From Flavihumibacter soli (lineage in GTDB: Bacteria; Bacteroidota; Bacteroidia; Sphingobacteriales; Sphingobacteriaceae): a stretch of DNA of 64,000 bases. Within the stretch, counting starts at the first letter, position 1; every line of letters starts with the position of its first letter. Where the stretch lies: contig NZ_JAAFZB010000096.1 of assembly GCF_010692725.1 (NCBI RefSeq), forward strand, positions 868,001-932,000, written 5' to 3'. Of the stretch, positions 51,929-61,061 are shown one piece after another. The translations under genes and the position numbers were made by a program. The notes below the pieces were generated by a model. The model searched no databases and was not told the origin of the DNA. It was given only the letters and a program-made list of their open reading frames with translations.

Positions 51929-53239
51929 TCAATTGCCAGCCAGCAAAAAGCTTTTAAACGTTTCAAAATCAGGCTCAATAGTATCATAGACAGCTTGCTT
52001 ACTTTTTAACCCGGTCACTTGTTCAGGTATAGTAAGCAGGCTGGATACTTCCTGCGGGATCACTTCCGGGAATTTACACGGATGCGCGGTTGACAGGAAT
52101 ACGCCCTCCACCACATCATCCGGGTTCTGCTTAAACCAATCTTCTAAAGCCATCCATGCAATAGCAGTATGCGGACAGGCTACATATCCGTAACGCTTTC
52201 CGATGATATCCATTGCATCTACTGTTTGAGCGTCGGTATAACTATATCCTGTCACAAGCTGCTTTAACAGATTAATATCGCCTTTAAAAAGTTCCATGAT
52301 CCTGATCCAGTTACTTGGATCACCGACATCCATCGCGTTGGAGTAGGTCTGAACGGATGCCTTTGGTTTAAATTCGCCCGTTTTAAGGAATACCGGAACC
52401 GTATCATTGACGTTGGTTGCCGCCAGGAACTGTTTTACCGGAAGGCCCATCTTCCAGGCCAGCAGACCTGCGGCTATATTTCCGAAATTGCCGCTGGGGA
52501 CAGAAAACACAACGTCCGATCTTCCCTCCCTTTTCAACTGAGCAAAGGCATTAAAGTAATAAAAGGTCTGCGGAATGAGCCTGGCGATATTAATGGAATT
52601 TGCAGATGTCAGTCGCAGAGTATTGCTTAACTCAGGATCTGTGAAAGCTTGCTTGACCAGTGCCTGGCAGTCATCGAAAGTTCCCTTTACAGCCAATGCC
52701 CGGATATTTTGATCATTGGTAGTCAACTGCAGCTCCTGGATCTCACTCACTTTCCCTTCGGGATACAATATCGTAACCCTGGTACCAGGAACACCCAGGA
52801 ATCCGAGGGCTACAGCTCCCCCCGTATCACCCGAGGTAGCAACCAGTATATCGAGCAGCTTCTCATCTTGCCGGAGGTAATAACTCATCACCCTGCTCAT
52901 AAAGCGTGCTCCAAAGTCCTTAAATGCCAAAGAAGGTCCGTGGAATAGCTCGAGTACATATGTGTTGTCTCCCAGTTTCACAATCGGCGCAGGGAAGTTA
53001 ATGGCATCCTCAATCAGAAGACGAAGGTCCGTGTCAGGAATACTTCCTGTCAACAGCGTTCGGGCTATTTCAAACGCAATCTCCTGCAACGAATATTTCT
53101 CTATATTCTGAATAAAGAGTTCCTCCAGCTTGGGAATATCTTCCGGCATATATAGACCTTTATCCAGGGGAAAGCTGTTAAACACTGCCTCTTTAAAATC
53201 GACTTTTAATGATGGTGAGTTCGTGCTGTAAAATTTCAT
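51929..53239 (-). CDS. thrC: Threonine synthase
   Basis: A 436-residue PLP enzyme that converts phosphohomoserine to threonine. The PLP lysine is in FHGPSLAFKDFGARFM, and VATSGDTGGAVALGFLGVPG and SVPSGNFGNIAAGLLAWKMG are the phosphate-binding loops. The type is the short, bacterial threonine synthase. Its start overlaps the stop of thrB by four bases. It is last in the thrA-thrB-thrC operon. Confidence 0.97.
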   Translation of the reverse strand: MKFYSTNSPSLKVDFKEAVFNSFPLDKGLYMPEDIPKLEELFIQNIEKYSLQEIAFEIARTLLTGSIPDTDLRLLIEDAINFPAPIVKLGDNTYVLELFHGPSLAFKDFGARFMSRVMSYYLRQDEKLLDILVATSGDTGGAVALGFLGVPGTRVTILYPEGKVSEIQELQLTTNDQNIRALAVKGTFDDCQALVKQAFTDPELSNTLRLTSANSINIARLIPQTFYYFNAFAQLKREGRSDVVFSVPSGNFGNIAAGLLAWKMGLPVKQFLAATNVNDTVPVFLKTGEFKPKASVQTYSNAMDVGDPSNWIRIMELFKGDINLLKQLVTGYSYTDAQTVDAMDIIGKRYGYVACPHTAIAWMALEDWFKQNPDDVVEGVFLSTAHPCKFPEVIPQEVSSLLTIPEQVTGLKSKQAVYDTIEPDFETFKSFLLAGN

Positions 53240-54171
53240 TGATCAAGTACTTTAGGCCCTTCAGCATTTATTTCGGAAACAAAAGAAAGGCTTTTCACCC
53301 CCAGGCTTTTTAAATGTTCCTGCAGGGCGTTTGTAATCCTTGTAGAAGTTTGTTTGTCCCTTGTAAAGGAAAATACGGAGGGACCGGAACCGGATATGCC
53401 AAAGCTAACTGCACCGTTATCATGCGCTATCCGTCTCAAAGTCTCAAATCCGGGAATGAGGATCGAACGGGTAGGCTCAACGATGATGTCTTTCATGCTT
53501 CGCCCAATCAGCTCTACATCGTGCATACATAAGCCGCTGACTAATCCGGCAATATTTCCCCATTGCGTAACCGCATCCTTCAAGAGAACCTTACTCCTGA
53601 TCATCCGCCGCGCATCTTTCGTCGGAACATCAACATCAGGGAATACGATAGCGCAATGCAGATCGGAAGGATAAGGCAGGCGAATTACATCGAGAGGATC
53701 ATAGCTCCGGATCAAAACGAATCCGCCCATCAAAGCAGGAGCGACATTGTCCGCATGCCCGGTGCCACATGCCATCTCTTCGCCTTTCATGGCGTACGGG
53801 AGTAACTGGCAGCTCGACAGCTTCCGGCCCATCAGTTCGTTCAGGGCGAAGAGTCCGGCGACCGTACTTGCTGAACTGGAGCCCAGGCCGCTGCCTATGG
53901 GCATCTTCTTGTGGAGTTCTATTTCAACACCCGTATCAGGCTTGTCAATTCCATTCAGATAATGGTATACGCTTACCCCAACGGTATTCCTTTGGGGATC
54001 CAATGGCAGCTTCCCATTATCTCCGGTGATCTTTGTAATGCGTATCCCCGGCTTATCTGTCAGACGGAGGATAACTTCATCTCCGGGCTCGTTGACTGCA
54101 AATCCGAGGACGTCATAGCCGCACACCACATTCGCGACGGTTGCGGGAGCAAAAACTCTTATTGTTTCCAT
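53236..54171 (-). CDS. thrB: Homoserine kinase
   Basis: A 311-residue GHMP kinase that phosphorylates homoserine. Motifs: VFAPATVANVVCGYDVLGFA, the ATP loop PIGSGLGSSSASTVAGLFAL (about 90-110) and GISGSGPSVFSFTRD near residue 258. It directly abuts thrA (no bases between) and overlaps thrC by four, so the three form one transcript with coupled translation. Confidence 0.97.
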   Translation of the reverse strand: METIRVFAPATVANVVCGYDVLGFAVNEPGDEVILRLTDKPGIRITKITGDNGKLPLDPQRNTVGVSVYHYLNGIDKPDTGVEIELHKKMPIGSGLGSSSASTVAGLFALNELMGRKLSSCQLLPYAMKGEEMACGTGHADNVAPALMGGFVLIRSYDPLDVIRLPYPSDLHCAIVFPDVDVPTKDARRMIRSKVLLKDAVTQWGNIAGLVSGLCMHDVELIGRSMKDIIVEPTRSILIPGFETLRRIAHDNGAVSFGISGSGPSVFSFTRDKQTSTRITNALQEHLKSLGVKSLSFVSEINAEGPKVLDQ

Positions 54172-56622
54172 CTAGTTCGCTCCCACGTTTACCAGGTCAG
54201 CGAACACACCGGCAGCAGTGACCTCGGCTCCCGCTCCCGGGCCTTTGACTACCATAGGGCGATCAATATACCGGTCTGTATTAAAAGAAATAATGTTATC
54301 GCTGCCTGACAGCATATAGAAAGGATGAGACTCGTCGACCATTTGCAGTGAAATACTAACCTTACCGTCCTCCAGCTTTCCTATATAACGAAGTACTTTT
54401 CCGGAACTTTCAGCTTTTGCCTTCAGCTCATTGAAGTAGTGGGCGGAAGCTTTCAGCTGCTCGTAAAAGTCAGCAACAGATTCTGCTTCCATACATGCCG
54501 CCGGTAACATGTTCTCCAGTTCTATGTCCTCCGGTTCCATAGCATGGCCGGCATCACGAGACAGTATGAGCATCTTTCTCATAAAGTCCGTACCATTGAG
54601 ATCATCTCTTGGATCCGGTTCCGTGTAGCCTTTCTCCTGTGCCAGCTTCACTATATCATGAAAATCCGCATTCCCTTTAAAATTATTAAATATGAATGAG
54701 ATGGTTCCTGAAAGAATAGCTTCAATCTTTCTCACCCGGTCACCACTCATCATCAGGTCTTTCAGGGTTTTGACAATCGGAAGGCCTGCCCCCACATTGG
54801 TCTCATAAAAGAAGTCAACGTTATGTTTTCGGGCCGCGTCTTTAAATCTACGGTACTGCTCGTACGAGCCGCTGTTGCCAACCTTATTGCAGGTAACTAC
54901 GGATATACTTGCATTCAATACTTTTTCATAGAAACTTACCGGTTCGGCACTGGCCGTGTTATCCACCAGGACACAATCCGGAAGGTTTAGCGAAATCATA
55001 TGATCGATAAATTTGGGGAGGTCTGCCGCTGTACCCATTCCGAGTAATTCCTCCTGCCAGCTTTCCAGGGCTATGCCTTCAGGCTTAATAAACATTTTAC
55101 GGGTATTGCTAATACCGATCACCCTAACATGAATATCATTGTTTTCCTGGAGAAAGTCCTGGTGCGAATGTAACTGCTGGAAGAGAGTAGTACCAATCTG
55201 ACCGGTTCCAAGACAAAAGACGTTTAGCGTTTTCTTAAGCTGCGTAAAAAAGGACTGATGTACAGCATTTAATGCCTTTGCAAGGTCTACCCTGCTGACA
55301 ATGACCGTGATATTGTACTCTGAAGACCCCTGGGCTATCGCCCTGACATTAACCCCATTTCGACCCAGCGCATGAAATAAGCGCCCGGCCATTCCCGGCG
55401 TATGACGCATATTCTCGCCTACAATGGCCAGAGCCGAAAGGTCATCCTCTATGACCAGCTCATCCAGCTTTTGGGCGCGGAGTTCGAGTTCAAATTCGAT
55501 GGAAATAAGACGCTTGGCTTTGACAGCATCCGCCGGGTTAACCGCAAAGGTGATACTATGCTCGGAAGAAGACTGGGTTATCAGGATGACGTTTATCTGC
55601 TCCCTGGCAAGCAGTGAAAATAGCCGGCCGCTGAATCCCGCCTTACCCACCATACCACTCCCCTGGAGATTGATCAGGCTGATCTCGTTTATAGACGATA
55701 TGCCTTTTATCGGGAGATTGGACGGACTGCAGTCTGCGCGTATAACGGTACCTTTAAATTCGGGTTCAAAAGTGTTCCTGATAACGATAGGTATCTTCTT
55801 CAAAAATGCCGGTATCATTGTCGGCGGATAGATAACCTTTGCACCAAAGAACGAGAGCTCCATTGCCTCGGTATAGGAGAGCTCCGGAAGCGGAAATGCC
55901 TTTTTGACTATACGGGGATCAGCGGTCATCATGCCGTTCACATCCGTCCAGATCTGGATCTCTTCAGCATTTAAGGCAGCTCCGAAGATTGCCGCGGTAT
56001 AGTCACTGCCGCCCCTTCCCAGCGTGGTGATCTTCCCTTCCGTATTACTAGCAATAAACCCGGTTACAAATAATACTTTGCCTGTGTTCTCAGCAAAATA
56101 GCTTTGAATCAGCAGGTTTGAAACCTCTGTATCAACCTTAGCATGCCCGAAGGTGCTGTCAGTTTTGATCAGCATAGTGGCATCCGTATAAAGAGCTCCC
56201 GGTATCGATTCCTCCGCTATTTTACTGACGAGCACGGTGGAACAACGTTCGCCGTAACTAAGAATAAGATCCCGGGTTCTGTCAGTTAGTTCCGAAAGAC
56301 TTTTAACTCCCTGCAAAATATCCTCGAGTTCATTAAAGAGCAACTTTAACCTCGTGATTACGGGGTTCTGGTGTTGCGGACCAATGAAGGCTCTGAGGGT
56401 ATCAAAGTGCCGGGCTTCCAGCTGCTTTAACTCAGCTTCAAAGTCCTGGCCCGCTACTGCCTGCTCAGCCATACGCGACAGCATATTGGTCACTCCTCCC
56501 ATGGCGGAAAGCACAACTACCGGCGCCGAACCTGAAGCAAGTTCTGTTTTCAATATTTTAAGGAGGGAATGAATGCTGTCAATTGAACCGACAGAGGTAC
56601 CGCCAAATTTCAGAATCTTCAT
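54172..56622 (-). CDS. thrA: Bifunctional aspartate kinase / homoserine dehydrogenase
   Basis: An 816-residue fusion. The aspartokinase half (1-290) begins MKILKFGGTSVGSIDSIHSL and has GRGGSDYTAAIFGAAL; two ACT domains (about 310-455) carry SISEINEISLIN-like and LAIVGENMRHTPGMAGRLFH segments for threonine feedback; homoserine dehydrogenase (about 465-816) has VFCLGTGQIGTTLFQQLHSH, CNKVGNSGSYEQY, YETNVGAGLPIVKTLKDL and ILSGTISFIFN. It commits aspartate to homoserine for threonine and methionine. First gene of the thr operon, behind the thrL-type attenuator. Confidence 0.97.
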   Translation of the reverse strand: MKILKFGGTSVGSIDSIHSLLKILKTELASGSAPVVVLSAMGGVTNMLSRMAEQAVAGQDFEAELKQLEARHFDTLRAFIGPQHQNPVITRLKLLFNELEDILQGVKSLSELTDRTRDLILSYGERCSTVLVSKIAEESIPGALYTDATMLIKTDSTFGHAKVDTEVSNLLIQSYFAENTGKVLFVTGFIASNTEGKITTLGRGGSDYTAAIFGAALNAEEIQIWTDVNGMMTADPRIVKKAFPLPELSYTEAMELSFFGAKVIYPPTMIPAFLKKIPIVIRNTFEPEFKGTVIRADCSPSNLPIKGISSINEISLINLQGSGMVGKAGFSGRLFSLLAREQINVILITQSSSEHSITFAVNPADAVKAKRLISIEFELELRAQKLDELVIEDDLSALAIVGENMRHTPGMAGRLFHALGRNGVNVRAIAQGSSEYNITVIVSRVDLAKALNAVHQSFFTQLKKTLNVFCLGTGQIGTTLFQQLHSHQDFLQENNDIHVRVIGISNTRKMFIKPEGIALESWQEELLGMGTAADLPKFIDHMISLNLPDCVLVDNTASAEPVSFYEKVLNASISVVTCNKVGNSGSYEQYRRFKDAARKHNVDFFYETNVGAGLPIVKTLKDLMMSGDRVRKIEAILSGTISFIFNNFKGNADFHDIVKLAQEKGYTEPDPRDDLNGTDFMRKMLILSRDAGHAMEPEDIELENMLPAACMEAESVADFYEQLKASAHYFNELKAKAESSGKVLRYIGKLEDGKVSISLQMVDESHPFYMLSGSDNIISFNTDRYIDRPMVVKGPGAGAEVTAAGVFADLVNVGAN

Positions 56623-56634
56623 ATTTGATTGAAT

Positions 56635-56709
56635 AAAAAAAGCCTTCCCTTTTTAGAAGGAAGGCCTTGAGTGTTTAAGTATGTCGCTTTACACCAAAGG
56701 GTTACTTCC
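56635..56709 (-). promoter_or_regulatory. Transcription attenuator of the thr operon
   Basis: Terminator: GCCTTCC (minus strand; 56665-56659) pairs with GGAAGGC (56648-56642), followed by seven T (56641-56635). Antiterminator: GGAAG (56709-56705, the end of the leader gene) with CTTCC (56663-56659), and inside it CCTTTGGTGT (56700-56691) with ACACTCAAGG (56674-56665). The two structures use the same CTTCC and cannot coexist. A ribosome stalled on the Thr/Ile codons leaves GGAAG free and favours read-through; one that finishes the leader covers it and lets the terminator form. Confidence 0.85.
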
Positions 56710-56770
56710 ATCGAGTCGTTTCTGACGTAATGGATGTAATCGTAATAATGGTGCTAATGTTGTTATTCAT
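56702..56770 (-). CDS. thrL: Threonine/isoleucine-rich leader peptide (thrL-like)
   Basis: A 22-residue frame starting ATG 56770 with core ISTIITITSITSETT; 6 Thr and 5 Ile make up half of it. Codons alternate ACC/ACG/ACA/ACT with ATT. Stop TAA 56704-56702 lies next to the GGAAG of the antiterminator, as expected for a control peptide. It resembles the E. coli thr leader in content and position but not in sequence. The symbol is by analogy. Confidence 0.85.
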   Translation of the reverse strand: MNNNISTIITITSITSETTRWK

Positions 56771-56922
56771 GATATTGCTACTTTTGTAAAGTAAGGTGTT
56801 TCCGGTTAAGATGTCAATACATCAATTGATTTTTAAAAACTTCGAAATAAAACCCGCATCATCTGCAAATGCAATTAATAAAAGCAGCTATAACAATGGT
56901 CAAATTATAACTTTACCAATTC

Positions 56923-57843
56923 ATGCAGGGATTAATCATCAAATCAACTGGAAGTTGGTACCGGGTTTTAGCGGAAGACGGGCAAGAAATTGACAGCCGG
57001 ATCAAGGGTAAATTCAGAACTAAAGGCATTACTACAACAAATCCGCTGGCGGTCGGCGATATGGTTGATTATGAATTTGAACCGGATCAGGACACCGCAG
57101 TGATCACCAAATTACATGAGCGTAAGAATTATATTATCCGTAAATCCATTAATCTTTCCAAGCAGGGGCAGATCATAGCTGCTAATCTCGACCAGGCATT
57201 TCTGATCGTTACGCTTGCATCCCCTCGTACTTCCCTAGGATTTATAGACCGTTTCCTGGTTACAGCTGAAGCATACCATATACCGGCAAAGCTTATTTTC
57301 AATAAACTCGATCTTTTCAGTGAAGAGGGACTTGAAATACTGGCGGAATACCGGGCGATCTACGAGAGCATCGGATATCCCTGCTATACAACTTCCGCAT
57401 TGCAAAAAACCCACCTTGATGAGATCAACGAGCTTCTCAAAAATAATGTGACGCTGGTAACTGGTCATTCCGGTGTTGGAAAGTCGACACTCATCAACGC
57501 ATTGCTTCCCGGTTCAGAACTTAAGACCGGCGAAATATCCGACTGGAGTGATAAAGGCAAACATACTACCACCTTTGCTGAGATGTTCACATTGCCCATG
57601 GGCGGCTACCTGATCGATACCCCCGGAATCCGGGAACTGGGTATAATTGATATAGAGAAAGCAGAGCTGGGACCACTATTCCCAGAATTCAGGGAACTGA
57701 TGGGGCAATGCAAATTTCATAACTGCCGTCATATTAATGAGCCGGGTTGCGCAGTTCTTGATGCCCTGGGTGATGAAGAGATCACTCCATCGAGATACAA
57801 TAGCTACCTGAGTATCTACAATGGCAATGAAACAAGAAGCTAA
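56923..57843 (+). CDS. rsgA: Ribosome small subunit-dependent GTPase A
   Basis: A 306-residue circularly permuted GTPase that acts in 30S maturation. N-terminal OB-fold (1-85: GLIIKSTGSWYRVLAEDGQE), G4 motif FNKLDLF, P-loop GHSGVGKSTLINALLPG (about residue 183), switch DTPGIRELG, and the C-terminal zinc module CKFHNCRHINEPGC. Divergent from the thr operon leader. It precedes dtd on the same strand across a 116-bp tract of degenerate AATTGACAAATT-type phrases. Confidence 0.97.
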   Translation: MQGLIIKSTGSWYRVLAEDGQEIDSRIKGKFRTKGITTTNPLAVGDMVDYEFEPDQDTAVITKLHERKNYIIRKSINLSKQGQIIAANLDQAFLIVTLASPRTSLGFIDRFLVTAEAYHIPAKLIFNKLDLFSEEGLEILAEYRAIYESIGYPCYTTSALQKTHLDEINELLKNNVTLVTGHSGVGKSTLINALLPGSELKTGEISDWSDKGKHTTTFAEMFTLPMGGYLIDTPGIRELGIIDIEKAELGPLFPEFRELMGQCKFHNCRHINEPGCAVLDALGDEEITPSRYNSYLSIYNGNETRS

Positions 57844-57959
57844 ATTCAATTTGCCAATTAGACAATTCGGCCATTTGTCAATGTTATGCATCCGATTTAG
57901 TATTCTTATCACACCAATTGACAAATAGACTAATTAACAAATTGACAAATTGATAATTG
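57844..57959. repeat. Degenerate phrase tract
   Basis: The space between rsgA and dtd is filled by near-copies of CAATTTGTCAATT / AATTGACAAATTGA in both orientations (about 57848-57955), able to fold back on themselves. Comparable tracts with different phrases lie at 3.2, 6.6, 16.2, 41.3 and 59.9 kb. Confidence 0.6.
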
Positions 57960-58418
57960 ATGAGAGCAGTAATTCAGAGAGTTTCCGAGGCTTCCGTAAA
58001 AGTTGATAACCAGGTAACCGGCCAAATTAAGCAGGGCTTCCTGATCCTGTTAGGAATTGAGAGCGATGACGAGGAGACGGACCTTACATGGCTGGCTCAA
58101 AAGATCGCCAATCTGAGAGTATTCAATGACGAAAACTACCAGATGAACAAGTCGCTGGCCGATATTGACGGCCGAATACTACTGATCTCCCAGTTTACGT
58201 TATTCGCCCAGACAAAAAAGGGTAACCGACCGGGGTTTACACGCGCCGCCCGGCCTGAAAAAGCTATCCCTTTATATGAGAAGATGCAGCAAGAGCTTGA
58301 ACGAATAACTGATACAAAAGTAGAAGCAGGAATTTTCGGTGCTGATATGAAAGTCAGCTTGATGAACGACGGACCAGTGACGATTATTATGGATACAAGG
58401 GATAAGGATAATCACTAA
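57960..58418 (+). CDS. dtd: D-aminoacyl-tRNA deacylase
   Basis: A 152-residue enzyme that removes D-amino acids from tRNA. Started at ATG 57960 (a TTG just before is unlikely). Signatures: MRAVIQRVSEASVKVDNQVT, LLISQFTLFAQTKKGNRPGF (SQ(F)TL active-site block) and MNDGPVTIIMDT (GP motif). Complete. Same strand as rsgA and the MazG-like gene, but with 300-bp gaps; no operon link is certain. Confidence 0.97.
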   Translation: MRAVIQRVSEASVKVDNQVTGQIKQGFLILLGIESDDEETDLTWLAQKIANLRVFNDENYQMNKSLADIDGRILLISQFTLFAQTKKGNRPGFTRAARPEKAIPLYEKMQQELERITDTKVEAGIFGADMKVSLMNDGPVTIIMDTRDKDNH

Positions 58419-58713
58419 TAAGTTTTTGATTTTTTAAGGAGCATGGATTTCACTAATTGCGCAAATTAATCGAAGTGTTTCACCTATGCGGCTTCAATTG
58501 CGAAATAAATTCACGGTAGAGCGCTAAGTAAAATTGCAAAGAACGCGTTGGCCGATTAAGCTTTGCGTCCTCTGCGCTAATCTTGCATGCTTTGCGTGAA
58601 ACCAAGTTGGTGCCTATAATCTGAAACCCCCAATTAGCCCCTAATCAAAATAAATTCGCTTAATTCGTGCAATTGGTGTCTATAAGTGATAACCCATCCA
58701 ATTAGCCTTTCTA
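58419..58713. other. Intergenic region without clear features
   Basis: About 295 bp between dtd and the MazG-like gene. It contains AT-rich sequence with degenerate words (CTTTGCGTCCTCTGCGCTAA and relatives) but no strong hairpin, promoter or gene. Confidence 0.4.
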
Positions 58714-59043
58714 ATGACTATTAAAGAAGCACAGCAAACAGTCGACACCTGGATCAATACTACAGGGGTTCGTTATTTCAGTGAATTGACCAATATGGCG
58801 ATACTCACCGAAGAAGTCGGGGAAGTAGCCCGAATTATCAGCAGGAAATACGGCGAACAGTCATTCAAGAAATCGGATGAAAAGGCTGACCTTGGAGATG
58901 AACTGGCAGATGTTTTATTTGTACTCATCTGCCTGGCTAATCAGACCGGGATTGATCTGACTGAGGCACTGCATAAAAATCTTGAAAAGAAAAGTACCAG
59001 GGACGCGGTAAGGCATCAGAATAATGAAAAGCTGAAGGGGTAA
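58714..59043 (+). CDS. MazG-like nucleotide pyrophosphohydrolase
   Basis: A 109-residue all-helical NTP-PPase. The metal motif EVGEVARIISRKYGE (E-x-x-E) and the second acidic pair DLGDELADVLFVLICLANQT (E-x-x-D) fit the MazG/RS21-C6-like fold. Likely house-cleaning of aberrant nucleotides. Alone in its unit; convergent with comB. Confidence 0.92.
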   Translation: MTIKEAQQTVDTWINTTGVRYFSELTNMAILTEEVGEVARIISRKYGEQSFKKSDEKADLGDELADVLFVLICLANQTGIDLTEALHKNLEKKSTRDAVRHQNNEKLKG

Positions 59044-59139
59044 AACTCAATTAAGAATTAAGAATGTAGAATTAAGTACCAAGGGCCAAGCATCAAGGAT
59101 CAGGAACAAAAGGCCGGACCTGCGCTTTAAGCCTGCAGG

Positions 59140-59874
59140 TCATTTCTCAATAAGTTCCGTCACTTCCATGCGCACAAGCCTGTCGCCATCCAGGACCGGG
59201 ATGGTCGTCGTGAGGTCGACATTTAGGCAGAACCTGATATCTTCTTCGATGCCAAGTTTCTTAAGTCTCTCGCTGTGCGAGGTTTTCTTTAGATATTCGT
59301 TCAGGTCGTGCTTACCGGCCACATACAGATCCTCAGCGCCGATTGCGGAATCATCCAATTTATAGCACTCATCTTTCAACTGATGTACTACTGCCCCGGC
59401 AAACAAGGTATCTTCCAGGTTAAAGTTGTTTTTCCATCCCGCACAAACCAACAGTACATCGTGAGGCTGCGATTTTAACCAATGGCTCAGCGCCGATAAA
59501 TTCAGAAAAGAACCAATTACAACTTTACGGGCTTCGCGCGATTCGTTAATGGCATGCGTGCCGTTGGTGGTCGTTAATACAACAATTTTCCCCTGCACCT
59601 TATCCGAAGCATAGGCAAAGGGAGAATTTCCGAAATCGAAGCCATCAACCACTTCTCCGTTACGCTCAGCCGCCAGCAGGTAATCTGTATGGCGGTATGA
59701 TTCGCAACTTTCCACTGAAGCGACCGGGATAATAGCTTCAACGCCGTTCTCTATTCCATAACAAATCGATGAAGTCGCTCTGAATATATCAATTACCACG
59801 ACGATGCTTTCGCGAATATTATAAAGGTGAAGCAGGGCCGGTGTCAGGCATACTTCCAGTTTGCGGTCAGACAT
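59140..59874 (-). CDS. comB: 2-phosphosulfolactate phosphatase
   Basis: A 244-residue ComB-family protein. VVVIDIFRATSSICYGIENG and VVLTTTNGTHAINESREAR are the characteristic phosphatase blocks, and LVCAGWKNNFNLEDTLFAGA follows. ComB hydrolyses 2-phospho-3-sulfolactate in coenzyme M formation in archaea; many bacteria carry it without CoM synthesis, so the real substrate here is unclear. Same strand as gcvT, 57 bp downstream of it. Confidence 0.92.
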   Translation of the reverse strand: MSDRKLEVCLTPALLHLYNIRESIVVVIDIFRATSSICYGIENGVEAIIPVASVESCESYRHTDYLLAAERNGEVVDGFDFGNSPFAYASDKVQGKIVVLTTTNGTHAINESREARKVVIGSFLNLSALSHWLKSQPHDVLLVCAGWKNNFNLEDTLFAGAVVHQLKDECYKLDDSAIGAEDLYVAGKHDLNEYLKKTSHSERLKKLGIEEDIRFCLNVDLTTTIPVLDGDRLVRMEVTELIEK

Positions 59875-59930
59875 AGAGTAGAAGGGTGAGAGGGTTATTG
59901 GGTTATAGAGTTAGGTTTAGGGTTATACAG

Positions 59931-61007
59931 CTATTTAAAAGGGAACTTTACAACCTTTGCTTTTACCTTTTTATCACGGATATTTATAAATATCTCCGTT
60001 CCTTCTTTAGCAAAGTCTTTTGAAACATACCCCAGGCCAACAGCTCTCTGTAAGGATGGGGATTGGGTACCGGAAGTCACCTTACCTATATTATTGCCTT
60101 CCGAATCAACAATTTCATAATCGTGACGGGGAATACCGCGGTCTACCATTTCGAAGCCTATCAACTTTCGGCTAACCCCATTTTCTTTTTGAGCGGCAAG
60201 GTTCTGGCTATTAACAAAGTCTTTAGTAAACTTGGTGATCCAGCCTAAGCCTGCTTCCAGCGGTGAAGTGCTGTCATCGATATCGTTTCCATACAGGCAA
60301 AACCCCATCTCCAGGCGCAGTGTATCGCGTGCTGCCAATCCTATCGGTTTAATGCCAAACGATTCGCCGGCTTCAAAGATCTTGTTCCAGATCTCTTCCG
60401 CATGCTCATTGTCAAAGTAAAGTTCAAAGCCACCGGCGCCTGTATAACCTGTGGCTGAGATCAGCACATTGTCAACACCTGCAAAGGTTCCTTTTTTGAA
60501 TGTATAATACTCCATGGCCGACAGATCGATATCGGTGAGGCTTTGAAGAGCTTCAGCAGCCTTCGGTCCCTGCACTGCCAGCAGCGAAGTGCGGTCAGAA
60601 ATATCCTTAATATCGACACCAAAGGTATTGTACTTTGATATCCAGTTAAGGTCTTTTTCAATGTTAGAAGCGTTAACGACCAGCATATAGGTTTTCTCAT
60701 CTATCCTATAAACAAGCAGATCGTCCACAATCCCCCCCTCCTCATTAGGCAGGCAGGAATACTGGATCTTACCATCAAATAACCTGGAAGCATCATTGCT
60801 TGTAACTTTCTGGATCAGGTCTAATGCACCCTCGCCTTTCAGAATAAATTCGCCCATATGGCTGACATCAAACACCCCAACGGCCTTGCGTACAGTTTCA
60901 TGCTCGGCATTTACCCCTGCATATTGCACGGGCATATTGAAACCTGCAAATGGGACCATTTTAGCTCCTAAATCTGTATGAATATCATTCAACGCTACGT
61001 TCTTCAT
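59931..61007 (-). CDS. gcvT: Glycine cleavage system T protein (aminomethyltransferase)
   Basis: A 358-residue folate-dependent enzyme that transfers the aminomethyl carbon to tetrahydrofolate. Motifs: [91 protein letters not shown] (usual length 360-370). It feeds methylene-THF to the metF-metH branch. A TAATTTG sequence about 30 bp upstream may be its -7 box. Downstream comes comB. Confidence 0.97.
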   Translation of the reverse strand: MKNVALNDIHTDLGAKMVPFAGFNMPVQYAGVNAEHETVRKAVGVFDVSHMGEFILKGEGALDLIQKVTSNDASRLFDGKIQYSCLPNEEGGIVDDLLVYRIDEKTYMLVVNASNIEKDLNWISKYNTFGVDIKDISDRTSLLAVQGPKAAEALQSLTDIDLSAMEYYTFKKGTFAGVDNVLISATGYTGAGGFELYFDNEHAEEIWNKIFEAGESFGIKPIGLAARDTLRLEMGFCLYGNDIDDSTSPLEAGLGWITKFTKDFVNSQNLAAQKENGVSRKLIGFEMVDRGIPRHDYEIVDSEGNNIGKVTSGTQSPSLQRAVGLGYVSKDFAKEGTEIFINIRDKKVKAKVVKFPFK

Positions 61008-61061
61008 GTGTTATATTTTCCGGGATTTTTGCGCAAATTAATTAAAAAACCCCGAAACGGA

